Source: Gautieria morchelliformis
Lineage: Eukaryota > Basidiomycota > Agaricomycetes > Gomphales > Gomphaceae
Length of the DNA stretch: 64,000 nucleotides
Direction: 5' to 3'
Assembly: GCA_015179125.1 (NCBI GenBank)
Contig: WHVA01000501.1
Span: forward strand, 1 to 64,000
Below are positions 18,992 to 31,369 of this stretch, piece by piece; the first letter of the stretch is position 1; each line of letters opens with the position of its first letter. The translations under genes were made by a program, and so were the position numbers. Below the pieces are notes generated by a model. It had not been told where the DNA came from, made no database searches, and saw only the letters and a list, made by a program, of their open reading frames with translations.

Positions 18992-21900
18992 TTATATACA
19001 ATGTTGGTTGTGTCCAAACCCTCCAAGCAAGACCTTCACTCTGTTCCAGTTGGTCCCTCTTGATACACCAACATACAACTGACCATGTCCAAACACTGGA
19101 TATCTCAGGTCCAGCCCAACCGTACCCAAAGACTGTCCCTGAGACTTGTTGATAGTCATTGCAAATGCCAAACGCACTGGAAACTGCCTCCTTTTCAGCA
19201 CAAATGGCAACTCTCCCTCTGATGGCTTAATGATGATCCTGGGGATGAAAGCAATATTTCCTGCACATGGACCTGAGATGATCCTGACCTCCAACACTCT
19301 AATGCTTATCCTCACCAACCGCAACCTTGTCCCATTGCATAGTCCTTGCTTCTGATCCAAATTGCGCAACAGCATCAGAGGCACTCCAGGCTTGACTTCC
19401 AAGCGAGCAGGAGGAAGACAGCCCATCTCTATGGAATTCAGATACTCCACAGGATAACGATCTGCATCGTCGGACTCTTCAATGGAATTTGCACAGTGCA
19501 AGACCTGAGCATCACCTGGAAACTCCCTAAACACCATGGAATTGATCTCATTGACCTCAGTGTTTCTGGCACAGAGGATGGCACGCTCCAGAAAGTAATT
19601 GTCCTGGACAGGGACTTGATTGCCAATGCCAGGGTATATTTCCTGGATCAGATCTTCAATTCCAGGGCCACAAACCATGTGAGGAGGGAGTGAGCACGTA
19701 TGATCTAGTGGGAGATCCTTTCCCTGGCCCACATTCTGCAGCCATTCTGCAAACCTGGCTCTGTCAGGGTCATTTCTCACCCGCATGTTCTCTGTCAGAT
19801 GGAGGACCTTGATCTTTGGCCACAGATATGACTTCTGAAGGGTAGCTCCCACGATATCCTCCTTGGAGCCTTTAGGGACAATTGGGAGAGTCTGCTGAAA
19901 GTCACCTCCAAAGGCGACTGTGATGCCACCAAAGGGACTGTCAGGCTGGTCAAGGAAATCCCTCAGTGTCCTGTCAATGGCCTCTATGGCATGGCGATGC
20001 TGCATTGCAGCCTCATCCCAGATGAGGAGACTGGCCTGTCTCAGCATGTCAGCCTTGTCAGAGTTCTTTTTGATGGAGGAGAAAGAGCGCTCATGGACAG
20101 GAATGGGAATTCCAAGCATGCTATGAGAGGTTGTACCCTTAGTGAGGATAAGTGCAGCCATTGCAGATGAGGCTACTGCAATCACAATGAGGCTCTCCGC
20201 TCTACAGGAGTGGATTAGAGTGTTCCATGTGAATGATTTCCCAGCGCCACCTGAGCCAGTGACAAAAAACATTTGTCCATCAGGTTTCCCATGAGCATCT
20301 CTGGTCAGTGCCGACCGTAATATCTGATCATGCGCAGACCTTTGCCCCTCATTCAGCTTAGGAACCTCCTCATCAGCCTTTTCCCTCTCTTCAACAGCAT
20401 CATAGTCCCTTTGCTCAGCTATGAACCTGTTTCCAATGAGGGCCTCCCACTCGCCTGCCACCCGAGGCATATCATCAAAGCTGCTCAAGGACATTCCACC
20501 CTGCTGGAGGATTTTATCCAAGAGAAAGAGGCCAAAATCATAAACCTGATCGTCCTGTGGATCCTGCATACCATGTCTGATTTGGAGCTGATGTCTGAGA
20601 TCATCACATATGTGCTCCCTGAAGGCATCCCATAGTCTGCCGGGGCCTGATGGATTGCAATGGCCAAGGATGGTGGCAAAGAGATGTCTGAGCTGAGCAC
20701 CTGTTTTCATGCCACTGGCTTCCTGGAGACACAACCTCAACTCCTGATCATCATCCAGAAGTCCCCTTGCACGACAGGCCTCCTTGTAAGTAGCATATTG
20801 TATGCCATCCACCGACCTAAGCTCCTCAAAGGATCTAGCCCCCTTGACCACTGTGAGGAGAGTGCGCACAAAAAATCTCTCTCCTGATCTAGGGTTTGCA
20901 AAGTGAAGGCGACCGATGCTATAACCTCCTTGGCGTGGTGTCCATACCTTTTCCTGTGAGTGCCAGGTAAAATGCTCAGGAAACTCCACATAGAGCAGAT
21001 CACGTGCTTCAGGGTAGATATCATTGGCCTCAAAGTAAGCCATGAGCGGTGTCTTTTTCGCCTCAGCCCTTTCCAGGATGTTGTCCACATCCTGGTTGGG
21101 ATCAAAGATGATTGTGTGATGGTCCTTTTCATGGACTGGCAGTGCCATGACTGCAGGCACCTGGGTGTGGATTTCCCGCTCCAGCAACCTCCAACAGGCC
21201 TCATGAGCACTGACATAGCGAGCGTCCAGGTACTGCTTAATTTCATCCTGGGTGCGACCAAACTCCATGGTGGTCCGATCATGGCCCTTGTAGAGATACT
21301 TGTGGATATACTTGATACACCTCACATTGATGGTGAGTTCAGGGTTGATGTGACACCAGAATTTGAGCAAGAGCAGGGCAGAGTATGGCACAACCCATCT
21401 GTTGTCCAGCATGTCACCTCTGACATTGTGCAGCCTTCCATCATTGCGACGACGATATTTTGGATATCCATCCTCATTCAGACTGGTTTCCTCACAGAAT
21501 GGCTTTGGGAAGTTTTTCTTGCACTTGCCATTTTCCATGCAGGGTGCGTTTGGTTTCATTTGTCCACAGGGACCATGTGTCATCAGCTCACAGACCAACC
21601 GGTAGAGGACAGGATGAGTCTCTGGATCAGGGAACTCTGCTGAAATCATTGAATCCACCTCATGTGGATGTCTGATCTTGGAATATCGTTCAAACCAGAT
21701 AAGAATATGCATGTGTGGGAGTCCCCTTTTCTGGAATTCAATGGTGTGGACGCGAGCGACGGTTTCCCCAAAAATCTTTTCCTTGACGATCAAGTCAATG
21801 AGGTATTTCTTTTTGAGCTGGAACACCCGCGACACCAGGTCAGGCCTGTCCTGAGGAGTTTGTCCAGGCAACAATGCATCCAATACCTCCTGCCAGTTGG

Positions 21901-23992
21901 GATTGGCAGTCATGGTAATAAAGAGATCTGCCACACCATGCTTCCTTGAAATGGCCAGAGAGTTCTGCAGGTTTTCCTGCATGTCCCGTGTCCCCCCCTG
22001 AAATGTGGCAGGCAGAATGGATCTTGCGCCCAAGTTGTTTGGATCTCTGTCATTGTCATTGCGATGAAAGGCATCCATCATCTGGTTATACATCTCAGCA
22101 CGGAGAGTGTGTTGATTTGTCCTGATCCACCACAGCCTGCTTTGCTCTGCAGCGGCCCAAGAGTCTACAATGTACTGCTGGAATAATTTGCCAGCGGGCA
22201 GGAGTGTTGTAGGTTCTTCTGTTCTCTGGAAGAGACGATAGGAATGGAACTGAATTTGGGTGACACGCCCACTTTGCTCACGCCCATCTGGTAATTGGCG
22301 ATAGCGAATACCAGGTTGCCACCCCAACTCTCCCCTGGGAAAGAGCAAGACATAGTGAAGAGAGGCATAGTTTGGATTCATATCGGATACCCTTTTAAAA
22401 CGTCCACCTTTGAGCTGGACAATAATATCCCTAGGTTCAGGGATGATGCCATCTCCAGGAAGAACCACCGCAATCTCATCCGCAGTAGGGATATTATACC
22501 TCCTAGGATCCCTGTGTTCCCTGTATGTGAGCCTAGCCCGGATCTCACCATTCTGTCCCTGAGCTCTGAGCCTCTCAGCCGCTTGTCTATATATGGGAAC
22601 ATGAGGATTGCATAAGAGGAGCATTTCCTGCAAGTCTCCCATGATAGTTGGAGACAGACCTGGGTTACGGGTGTTCCTCTGTGCCAAAGCCAATGCTGGA
22701 TCATATATATAAAGTTGGGCATACTGTATCCGCCTCCCAGGGTTAGGGATGAGAGAGCCATGAATATGATACAGTTCGCCCTGCAGCTTGAGGACATATG
22801 GACCACGACCCTCCCGAAGCAAATCTAGATCAAACTCGGCTCCCAAGGAAGTGAATGCAAATGCAGCATTGTACTGCCTGATGTTCTGGCGAAACTGTTT
22901 GGCCTCAGGGTCCTGGCCCTCTAAGAGCCGTCTCAATGGCTGAGGGAGCACTGGCAGCTCTGGAAGCTGCACCTTTCCTTCCATACAGCAATCACCAAAT
23001 CTGGGCCGCCGATTTGAGGATCTCTGCAGGCGTTCTGCCATCCAGTGTAATGCTCCACAGTCAGGGCAGGGAATAACCATGGGACCCAGATCATGACGCA
23101 GCACATCTGCCTCGATTATTCTAGAGCGACCAAGTGGAACAGGAGGAGGAGGTCGCTGAGGACGCTGCCGAGGTACAGGGAGTGGCTGAGGAGGCTGAGG
23201 AGGTGCAAGGAGTGGCTGAAGAGGCTGTGGAGGTGCAGGGAGTGGCTGAGGAGGCTGAGGAGGAGCAGGGAGTGGCTGAGGATGCTGAGGAGGTGCAGGC
23301 AATCGCTGAAGAGGCCGCAGAAGTGCAGGGAGTGGCTGAGGAGGCCGAGGAGGAGCAGGGAGTGGCTGAGGAGGCTGAGGAGGTGCAGGCAGTCGCTGAA
23401 GAGGCCGCAGAAGTGCAGGGAGTAGCCGAGGCATTGGTCTTACTGCATTAGCCTGAGCCCGCAATGCTGCCACTCCTGCAGAACCTCCTACAGGAGGAGG
23501 AGGAGCTGGTTGTACAGATGCGCGCCTGTGCCTTCCCAAAGGCTGCAATGCAGCTGCCTGAGCACGCAAGTCTGCAATGCCTGCTGAACCTACTACAGGA
23601 GCTGGCTGTACAGGGTCTGGCCTATGTCCTCTCAGGGGCTGCCATGGTGTGATAACTGCTAACTGAGCACGAAGGGCTGCCACCTGCTCTGTAGGACTGG
23701 GATCAGGAGCACGTGATGGTCCCGCAAGCCTTGGAGCAAGTGATGGCCCAGCAAGCCTTGGAGGATGTGATGGCCCAGCAACAGGTTGTTGAAAAGGATC
23801 AGCTGCATTGCTTCTAGGAGGAGGGTGAGGGATGGCAAAAGGTGGGGGTGGTGGAGGGAGTGACTGGTCCCGATCTCTGATACGCGCTCTCCGATCAGTG
23901 TGTGGTGTCATTAACCGCTGCTCCCTCGCCTGTGCACGCTCCCGCTGACGGTTACTCTCTGGAGTAGATGGATCCCTGAGAAATGCAGGCAT
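18992..23992 (-). CDS. Helitron Rep-helicase, near-intact (frameshifted C-terminus)
   Basis: The 1666-residue transposase has the same domain order as the H1 protein. It has a Pro-rich arm with a different repeat pattern (QRLPAPPQHPQPLPA), the CPDCGALHW zinc cluster, the HUH site LPHMHILIW (near 759), twin tyrosines IKYIHKYLYKG (near 894), Walker A GSGGAGKS (near 1247), Walker B LIWDEAAM and the final SF1 motifs TINKSQGQS and YVGVSRGTN. A 2-bp loss near 19022 (CCTCCTCAAG to CCTCCAAG) replaces the last 21 or so residues by GGFGHNQHCI. The change lies after the last helicase motif, so the enzyme may still work. No other disruption is seen. The ATG at 23992 has the same pyrimidine/CAG context as in H1. 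Confidence 0.9.
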   Translation of the reverse strand: MPAFLRDPSTPESNRQRERAQAREQRLMTPHTDRRARIRDRDQSLPPPPPPFAIPHPPPRSNAADPFQQPVAGPSHPPRLAGPSLAPRLAGPSRAPDPSPTEQVAALRAQLAVITPWQPLRGHRPDPVQPAPVVGSAGIADLRAQAAALQPLGRHRRASVQPAPPPPVGGSAGVAALRAQANAVRPMPRLLPALLRPLQRLPAPPQPPQPLPAPPRPPQPLPALLRPLQRLPAPPQHPQPLPAPPQPPQPLPAPPQPLQPLLAPPQPPQPLPVPRQRPQRPPPPVPLGRSRIIEADVLRHDLGPMVIPCPDCGALHWMAERLQRSSNRRPRFGDCCMEGKVQLPELPVLPQPLRRLLEGQDPEAKQFRQNIRQYNAAFAFTSLGAEFDLDLLREGRGPYVLKLQGELYHIHGSLIPNPGRRIQYAQLYIYDPALALAQRNTRNPGLSPTIMGDLQEMLLLCNPHVPIYRQAAERLRAQGQNGEIRARLTYREHRDPRRYNIPTADEIAVVLPGDGIIPEPRDIIVQLKGGRFKRVSDMNPNYASLHYVLLFPRGELGWQPGIRYRQLPDGREQSGRVTQIQFHSYRLFQRTEEPTTLLPAGKLFQQYIVDSWAAAEQSRLWWIRTNQHTLRAEMYNQMMDAFHRNDNDRDPNNLGARSILPATFQGGTRDMQENLQNSLAISRKHGVADLFITMTANPNWQEVLDALLPGQTPQDRPDLVSRVFQLKKKYLIDLIVKEKIFGETVARVHTIEFQKRGLPHMHILIWFERYSKIRHPHEVDSMISAEFPDPETHPVLYRLVCELMTHGPCGQMKPNAPCMENGKCKKNFPKPFCEETSLNEDGYPKYRRRNDGRLHNVRGDMLDNRWVVPYSALLLLKFWCHINPELTINVRCIKYIHKYLYKGHDRTTMEFGRTQDEIKQYLDARYVSAHEACWRLLEREIHTQVPAVMALPVHEKDHHTIIFDPNQDVDNILERAEAKKTPLMAYFEANDIYPEARDLLYVEFPEHFTWHSQEKVWTPRQGGYSIGRLHFANPRSGERFFVRTLLTVVKGARSFEELRSVDGIQYATYKEACRARGLLDDDQELRLCLQEASGMKTGAQLRHLFATILGHCNPSGPGRLWDAFREHICDDLRHQLQIRHGMQDPQDDQVYDFGLFLLDKILQQGGMSLSSFDDMPRVAGEWEALIGNRFIAEQRDYDAVEEREKADEEVPKLNEGQRSAHDQILRSALTRDAHGKPDGQMFFVTGSGGAGKSFTWNTLIHSCRAESLIVIAVASSAMAALILTKGTTSHSMLGIPIPVHERSFSSIKKNSDKADMLRQASLLIWDEAAMQHRHAIEAIDRTLRDFLDQPDSPFGGITVAFGGDFQQTLPIVPKGSKEDIVGATLQKSYLWPKIKVLHLTENMRVRNDPDRARFAEWLQNVGQGKDLPLDHTCSLPPHMVCGPGIEDLIQEIYPGIGNQVPVQDNYFLERAILCARNTEVNEINSMVFREFPGDAQVLHCANSIEESDDADRYPVEYLNSIEMGCLPPARLEVKPGVPLMLLRNLDQKQGLCNGTRLRLVRISIRVLEVRIISGPCAGNIAFIPRIIIKPSEGELPFVLKRRQFPVRLAFAMTINKSQGQSLGTVGLDLRYPVFGHGQLYVGVSRGTNWNRVKVLLGGFGHNQHCI

Positions 23993-24109
23993 AAGAGTAG
24001 TGAGACAATAAAGCTGTCAATATCAGACTTACATTGCACACAGACCAAGGCAGACTCAGAAGAATTTATTTATTGATTTCTCTTTATCATAGAAACAGAA
24101 ACAAAATTA

Positions 24110-25270
24110 ACCTAAAAAACAAACATCAATGGCAAGGAAAACCCACCAGGGGCAGGGATGAGAGCCAGGAATGATGGGGAGGCAGTGAGAGGAGCAACCT
24201 ATGCTGAAAGGAAGTCAGCAAATGATCAAAAAAGCGAAAATATTCGAAGAAATCACAACAATCAAAAAGAAGATAAAAAAAAGTGAACATTAATGGAAGA
24301 AATCACGCACCAAGGGCAGTGATAACAGCCAGGCAATATGGGGAGGCAGTGATAGGAGCAACCAGGGCTGAAAGGAAGTCAGCAAATGATCAAAAAAGCG
24401 AAAATATTAGAAGAAATCACAACAATCAAAAAGAAGATAAAAAAAGTGAACATTAATGGAAGAAATCACGCACCAGGGGCAGTGATAACAGCCAGGCAGG
24501 ATGGGGAGGCAGTGATAGGAGCAACCTATGCTGAAAAGCAGTCAGAAAATGATTAAAAAAAGCGAAAATAACAACAATAAAAAAGAAGATAAAAAAGCGA
24601 AAATCAATGGCAAGGAAAACACACCAGGGGCAGTGATGAGAGCCAGGAAGGATGGGGAGGCAGTGAGAGGAGCAACCTATGCTGAAAAGCAGTCAGAAAA
24701 TGAATAAAAAAGCGAAAATATTAGCAATACAAAAGAAGATAAAAAAGCGAAAATCAATGGCAAGGAAAACACACCAGGGGCAGTGATGAGAGCCAGGAAG
24801 GATGGGGAGGCAGTGAGAGGAGCAACCTATGTTGAAAAGCAGTCAGAAAATGATTAAAAAAAGCGAAAATAACAACAATAAAAAAGAAGATAAAAAAGCG
24901 AAAATCAATGGCAAGGAAAACACACCAGGGGCAGTGATGAGAGCCAGGAAGGATGGGGAGGCAGGGAGAGGAGCAACCTATGCTGAAAAGCAGTCAGAAA
25001 ATGACTAAAAAAGCGAAAATAACAACAATAAAAAAGAAGATAAAAAAGCGAAAATCAATGGCAAGGAAAACACACCAGGGGCAGTGATGAGAGCCAGGAA
25101 GGATGGGGAGGCAGTGAGAGGCGCAACCTATGCTGAAAAGCAGTCAGAAAATGAATAAAAAAGCGAAAATATTAGCAATAAAAAAGAAGATAAAAAAGAA
25201 GATAAAAAAGAAGATAAAAAAGCAAACATCAATGGCAAAGAAAACCCACCAGGTGCAGTGATGAGAGCCT
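24110..25270 (-). repeat. H6 leader: tandem mini-exon/intron cassettes (about 150 bp)
   Basis: About eight units with period 150 in the regular part. On the minus strand each has a pyrimidine tract with ATTTTCGCTTTTTTATC, an acceptor-like TTTTCAG, a block of about 60 nt (CATAGGTTGCTCCTCTCACTG...GCCCCTG) and a donor-like GTGTGT. Unit starts recur at about 24622, 24772, 24922 and 25072. Equivalent arrays occur in H7, H8 and H11. Splicing is inferred from the signals only. Confidence 0.6.
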
Positions 25271-25570
25271 GGAAGGCACAGACAGAGAAAGCCAGCAAGA
25301 GGAGAGAGATAGCTAGTGGCAGACAGAGAGAGAGAGAGCCAGCACGCTGCACAGCTGTGCGTTCCTGCGGAGGAACGGCAGACCGCTCGGTCTGAAGCAG
25401 CGACCGGTCGCCGGATCTGGCCAGTTGGGCGCTTGAACCGGGGCTGCTGCGCAGCGTTCTTGGCTCGCGGCTGCGCCGCTCGCGTCCGATTGGCCAGCTG
25501 ACCAATGCTGACCTAAAACCTGACATAAGCGACGCCCACAACCACCCACTGAGCGCGTTTCACTCTTAGA
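25271..25570 (-). promoter_or_regulatory. H6 5' region
   Basis: A GC-rich block with the core GAGCGGCGCAGCCGCGAGC (near 25464-25482) next to the type I 5' end, then AGAGAGAGA-rich sequence. I see no clear TATA box, unlike the non-autonomous elements. Confidence 0.4.
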
Positions 25571-25749
25571 CTAGGTGGATACCCGCGCTTCGCGCGGGGG
25601 TGCAAGTCAAACGCCTCGGTAAGGTCAAACGCATCAGTAAGTCTAATGCATCAGTAAGTCTAACACATCAGTAAGTCTAACATATCAGTAAGGTCAAGTG
25701 CATTGAGGAAAATCAAAGTAATCAATTTGCATCAAGTAGATATCAGAAA

Positions 25750-28700
25750 TCAAGGAGCTCTAAGTAATACATCTTTATATACAATGTTGGTTGTGTTCAA
25801 ACCCTCCTCAAGCAAGACCTTCACTTTGTTCCAGCTTGTTCCCCTTGAAACACCAACATACAACTGGCCATGTCCAAACACTGGATATCTCAGGTCCAGC
25901 CCAACCGTACCCAAAGACTGTCCCTGGGACTTGTTGATGGTCATTGCAAATGCCACACGCACTGGAAACTGTCTCCTCTGCAGCACAAATGGTAATTCTC
26001 CCTCTGATGGTGAAATAGTGATCCTGGGGATGAAAGCAGTATTTCCTGCACGTGGACCTGAGATTATCCTGACCTCCAACACTCTATTCCTCATCCTCAC
26101 CAACCGCAACCTTGTCCCATTGCATAGTCCTTGCTTCTTATCCAAATTGCGCAACATCATCAGAGGCACTCCAGGCTTGACTTCCAAGTGAGCAGGAGGA
26201 AGACTGCCCATCTCTATGGAATTCAGATACTCAACAGGATACTGCTCTGCAAAGTCGGTTTCCTTGACAGAATCTGCACAGTGGAAGACCTGAGCATCAC
26301 CTGGAAACTGCCTCAACACCATGGAATTGATCTCATTGACCTCAGTATTTCTGGGACAGAGGATGGCCCGCTCTAAAAAATAATTGTCCTGGGCAGGGAT
26401 TGCATTGCCAATGCCAGGGTATATTTCCTGGATCAGCTATGCAATTCCAGGGCCACAAACCATGTGTTGAGGGAGTGAGAACGTATGATGTAGTGGGAGA
26501 TCCTTTCCCTGACCCACATTCTGCAGCCATTCTGCAAACCTGGCTCTGTCAGGGTCATTTCTCACCCGCATGTTCTCTGTCAGATGGAGGACCTTGATCT
26601 TTGGCCACAGATATGACTTCTGAAGGGTAGCTCCCACGATATCCTCCTTGGAGCCTTTGGGGACAATTGGGAGAGTCTGCTGAAAGTCACCTCCAAAGGC
26701 AACCGTGATGCCACCAAAGGGTCTGTCAGGCTGGTCAAGGAAATCCCTCAGTGTCCTGTCAATGGCCTCTATGGCATGGCGATGCTGCATTGCAGCCTCA
26801 TCCCAAATGATGAGCCTGGCCAGTCTCAGCATATCAGCCTGGTCAGAGTTCTTTTTGATGGAGGAGAGAGAGCCCTCATGGACAGGAATTGGAATCCCAA
26901 GCATGCTGTGAGAGGTTGTCCCATTAGTGAGGATAAGTGCAGCCATTGCAGATGAGGCTACAGCAAGCACAATGAGACTCTCCGCTCTACAGGAGTGGAT
27001 TAGGGTGTTCCATGTGAATGATTTCCCAGCGCCCCCTGAGCCAGTGACGAAAAACATTTGTCCGTTAGGTTTCCCCTGAGCATCTATGTCCAGTGCTGAC
27101 CGTAATATCTGATCATGCGCAGACCTTTGCCCCTCATTCAGCTTGGGAACCTCCTCATCAGCCATCTGTTAGCAACTAGGGGCTATGGCAGGGAAGGTTC
27201 GGTAGAGTTCTTAGAAAGCTAGAATCAAATACACTCTCTCAGTGAATTTATTGTCACTGATGTATTAATACAATACCTAGAATCAAATACACTACATGAT
27301 TTTCAGTCAACATGCTATGTAAATATGAAGAATACTACTCGCCTCTCTCAGTGAATTTATTGTCACTGAGAGAGGAGTGTAATCCTGTCTCAGAAGGCAT
27401 ATACTTGCACCCGGCCCTTTAGCGCCCAAGGGCTCGCGCGTCGAAGTCATTTCAAACTCCGCTGGGTGCAGCCGCCTATGAAAATAGAAATAACAGAATG
27501 GAATGGAGAGATAGGGAGTGACTAGAAAATTTCGAAAATAAGCAGAGAAGTGGATGCATGGTACAAGAACAATGTGAGAAAATATTGAAACACCACACAA
27601 TAAATTGAATATATTATGCTTGATTTTGGTGCAGGAGCATAAATGCACCCAACACCATCTGCCTCTCTTGAACAGGGTCATAGTCCCTCTGCTCAGCTAT
27701 GAACCTGTTTCCAATCAGGACCTCCCACTCGCCTACCACCCGAGGCATATCTTTAAAGCTGCTCAAGGACATTCCATTACGCTGAAGGAGTTTATCCAAG
27801 AGAAAGAGGCCAAAATCATAGACCTGATCATCCCGTGGCTCCTGGATATTGTGTCTGACTTGGAGCCGATGTCTGAGATCATCACATATGTGCTCCTTGA
27901 AGGCGTCCCATAGTCTGTCAGGCTGTGAGGGAATGCAATGACCAAGGATGGTGGCAAAGAGATGTCTGAGCTGAGCACCTGTTTTCATGCCACTGGCTTC
28001 CTGGAGACACAACCTCCACTCCTGATCATCCTCCAGAAGTCCCCTGGCAAGACAGGCCTCCTTGTAAGTAGCACATTGTATGCCATCCACTGTCCTAAGC
28101 TCCTCAAAGGATCTGGCCCCCTTGACCACCGTGAGGAGAGTGCGCAAATAAAATCTCTCTCCTGATTTTGGGCTTGCAAAGTGAAGGCGTCCAATGCTAT
28201 ATCCCCTTTGACGTGGTGTCCATACCCTTCCCTCTTTTTGCCAGGTAAAATGCTCAGGAAAATCCACATAGAGCACATCGCGTGCATGAGGGTAGGCAGC
28301 ATTGGCTTCAAAGTAAGCCATGAGCGCTGTCTTTGACCCCTCAACCCTGTTCATGATGGTGAGTGGATCAGCATCAGGATTGAAAACGACTGATTGCTGG
28401 TCTTTTTCATGGACTGGCAGTGCCATGACTGCAGGCACCTGGGTGTGGATTTCCCGCTCCAGCAACCTCCAACAGGCCTCATGAGCACTGACATAGCGAG
28501 CGTCCAGGTACTTCTTTATCTCATCATGGTTGACACCGAACTCCATGGTGGTCCGATCGTGGCCCTTGTATAGATACTTGTGGATATACTTGACGCACCT
28601 CACACTGAAGGTGAATTCAAGGTTGATGTGACACCGGAGTTTGAGCAAGAGCAGAGGAGAGTATGGCACAACCCATCTGTTGTCCAGCATGTCACCTCTG

Positions 28701-31163
28701 ACATTGTGCAGCCTTCCATCATTGCGACGACGATATTTTGGATATCCATCTACATTCACAACGGTCTCCTCACAGAATGGCTTTGGGAAGCCTTTCTTGC
28801 ACTTGCCATTTTCCATGCAGGGTGCATTTGGATTCATTTGTCCACAGGGACCATGTGTCATCAGCTCACAGACCAACTGGTAGAGGACAGGATGTGTCTC
28901 TGGATCAGGGAACTCTGCTGAAATCATAGAATCCACCTCATGTGGATGTTTGACCTTGGACTCCCTATCGAACCAGGTAAGCAGGTGCATGTGTGGGAGC
29001 CCCCTCTTCTGGAATTCAATAGTGTGAACGCGAGCGACGGTTTCTCCAAAGATCTTGTCCTTGACGATCAAGTCAATGAGGTATTTCTTTTTGAGGTGAA
29101 ACACCCGCGACACCAGGTCAGGTCTGTCCTGAGCAGTTTGTCCAGGGAGCAACTCAGCCACTATCTCATCCCACTTTGGATTGGCAGTCATGGTAATAAA
29201 TAAATCAGGGGGACCCTTCTTTGTTGCAATGGCCAGGGAGTTCTGGCAGTTTTGATTCATGTCCCGTGTACTCCCTTGAAATGTCGCAGGCAGAATGACT
29301 TTTACACCCAAGCTGTTTGCATCTCCAATGTCATTGTCCAAGCCTCCATATGAATCTACCATCTGGTTATACTGCTCAGCACGCAGAGTGTGTTGATTGG
29401 CCCTGATCCACCTCAGTCTGCTTTGCTCTGCAGCAGCCCAGGAGTCTACAATGTACTGCTGGAACAATTTGCCACCACGCAGGAGTGTTGTAGGTTCTCT
29501 CGCTCTCTGGAACAGACGATACGCATGGTACTGTATTTGGGTGACCTGTGTCCGTCTGTTTGGATTGGGATTGGCCTGCCGAGCACGCTCTGGCTCACGA
29601 TAAGGAATACCTGGTTCCCATCCCAACTCTCCCTTGGGAAAGAGCAAGACATAGTGCAGAGAGGCATAGTTTGCATTGGTATCCAATACCCTTCTGAAAG
29701 GTCCACCTCTGAGCTGGACAATAATATCCCTAGGTTCAGGGTCGATGCCATCTCCAGGAAGAACGACTGCAATCTCATCTGCAGTTGGGACATTATATCT
29801 CCTAGGATCCCTGTGTGCCCTATATGTGAGCCTTGCCTGGATGTCACCATTCTGTTCTTGAGCTCTGAGCCTCTCAGCTGCTTGTTTATATGTGCGCACA
29901 TGAGGATTGCATAGCAGGAGCATTTCCTGCAAGTCTCATGATAGTTGGAGACAGACGCTCGTTACGATTTTTTCTCTTTGCCAAAGCCAGTGCAGGATCA
30001 TATATGTAAAGCTGGGCATACTTTGGATCGTCTTCATTGTCAGGGAGGAGAGAGCCATGGAGATGATACAGTTCACCCTGTAGCCTGAGCACATATGGAC
30101 CACGACCCTCCCGAAGCAAATCTTGGTCAAAGTTGGCCCCCACAGAAGTGAATGCAAACGCAGCATTATACTGCCTGATATTCTGGCGAAATCCTTTTGC
30201 CTCAGGGTCCTGGCCTTCTAAGAGCTGTTTCAATGGCTGAGGGGGCTCTGGCAGGTCTTCCAGCTGCACCTTTCCTTCCATACAGCAATCACCAAACCTG
30301 GGCCGCACATTTGAGGATTTCTGCAGGCGTTCTGCCATCCAGTGTAATGCTCCACAGTCAGGGCAGGGAATAACCATGGGACCCAGATCATGATGCTGCA
30401 CATCTGCCTCAATTATTCTTGAGCGACCAAGTGGAATAGGACGCTGCCGAGGGACAGGAGGACGCTGTGGAGGTGCAGGGAGGGGTTGAGGAGGCTGCTG
30501 AGGGACAGGGGGAGGCTGAGGAGGCTGCTGAGGGACAGGGGGAGGCTGAGGAGGCTGCTGAGGAGGGACAGGGAAAGGCGGGTGAGGGGGGAGCTGGGGC
30601 GCAGCGACTGGTTGAGGATTGGGAGCTGGGAGTGGATTAGCTGCAGCCTGAGCCCGCAAAGCAACCACCGCTGCAGAACCTACTACAGGAGGAGGTGGTG
30701 GTGGTTGTACAGATGCTGGCCTGTGCCTTCCCAAAGGCTGCAATGCAGCTGCCTGAGCACGCAACTGTGCAATTCCAGCAGAACCAACTATAGGACGAAT
30801 AGGAGGTGGCTGTATAGGCTCCTGCCTGTATCTTCTCAAGGGTGGTGCTGCTGGGATAGCTGCTAACTGAGCACGAAGGGCTGCCACCTGCTCTCCCGGA
30901 CTGGGATCAGGAGGACGTGATGGCCCAGCCACAGGTTGTTGAAAAGGATCAGCAACATCACTTCTAGGAGGAGGGTGAGGGATGGCGAAAGGCTGCGGTG
31001 GAGGGGGTGGCTGGTCCTGAGCTCTGACAGCAGCAGCAGCAAGCACACGTCCTCTACGATCATTGGGCGACGTCATACGACCTTCCCACACCTCCCTTGC
31101 CCTTTGACGCTGCTGCTGGCGATTTGTCTGTGGAGTAGATGGATCCCTGAGGAATGCAGGCAT
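25750..31163 (-). pseudogene. Helitron Rep-helicase pseudogene (family C)
   Basis: It follows the H1/H6 protein from MPAFLRDPSTP (31163) to the C-terminal VLLRAP (25750), with clear amino-acid divergence, for example in the Pro-rich arm (QPPPVPQQPP units) and the N domain. It has three lesions. A 2-bp deletion near 29935 (CTCCCAT to CTCAT) shifts frame after about 410 codons. A 488-bp solo LTR sits at 27167-27654, between the Rep and helicase halves. A nonsense TAG is at 26437-26439 in the helicase. The HUH site (LPHMHLLTW), twin tyrosines (VKYIHKYLYKG) and GSGGAGKS are all still readable, so decay is recent. Confidence 0.88.
27167..27654. mobile_element. Solo LTR (family L4), 488 bp, inside the H7 transposase
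   Basis: The ends are TGTTAGCAAC and CACCCAACA, flanked by CCATC on both sides (27162-27166 and 27655-27659). The H1 and H6 genes provide the empty site. It contains a direct repeat of a CTCTCTCAGTGAATTTATTG word. The orientation cannot be fixed from the ends alone. Confidence 0.88.
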
Positions 31164-31369
31164 AAGAGTAGAGCGACAATAAAGCTGCCAATATCAGACA
31201 TACATGGCAAGCACAAATTTAAAGATATCTATTTCAAACAGAAACAGAAACAAAATTAGCCTAAAAGAGGGAAAATGATAGGAGCATGAAAACATACCCA
31301 AGGGAGAGCAGCCAGGGGGGTATATCTGGCATGAGAGGCTAAATAAGCCTAAAAAGGCCAAATAAAACA

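Larger units (their letters stand above)
18818..25570 (-). mobile_element. Helitron H6, type I, near-intact RepHel
   Basis: The 3' CTAG is at 18818-18821 with a perfect CCCGCGC stem, its loop inverted relative to its neighbours. The 5' TCTAAGAGTGAAACGC starts at 25570. At 6753 bp it carries one long transposase gene and a leader with mini-exon-like cassettes. Its inverted near-copy is H11. The proteins are almost identical along the first 690 residues. Confidence 0.9.
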
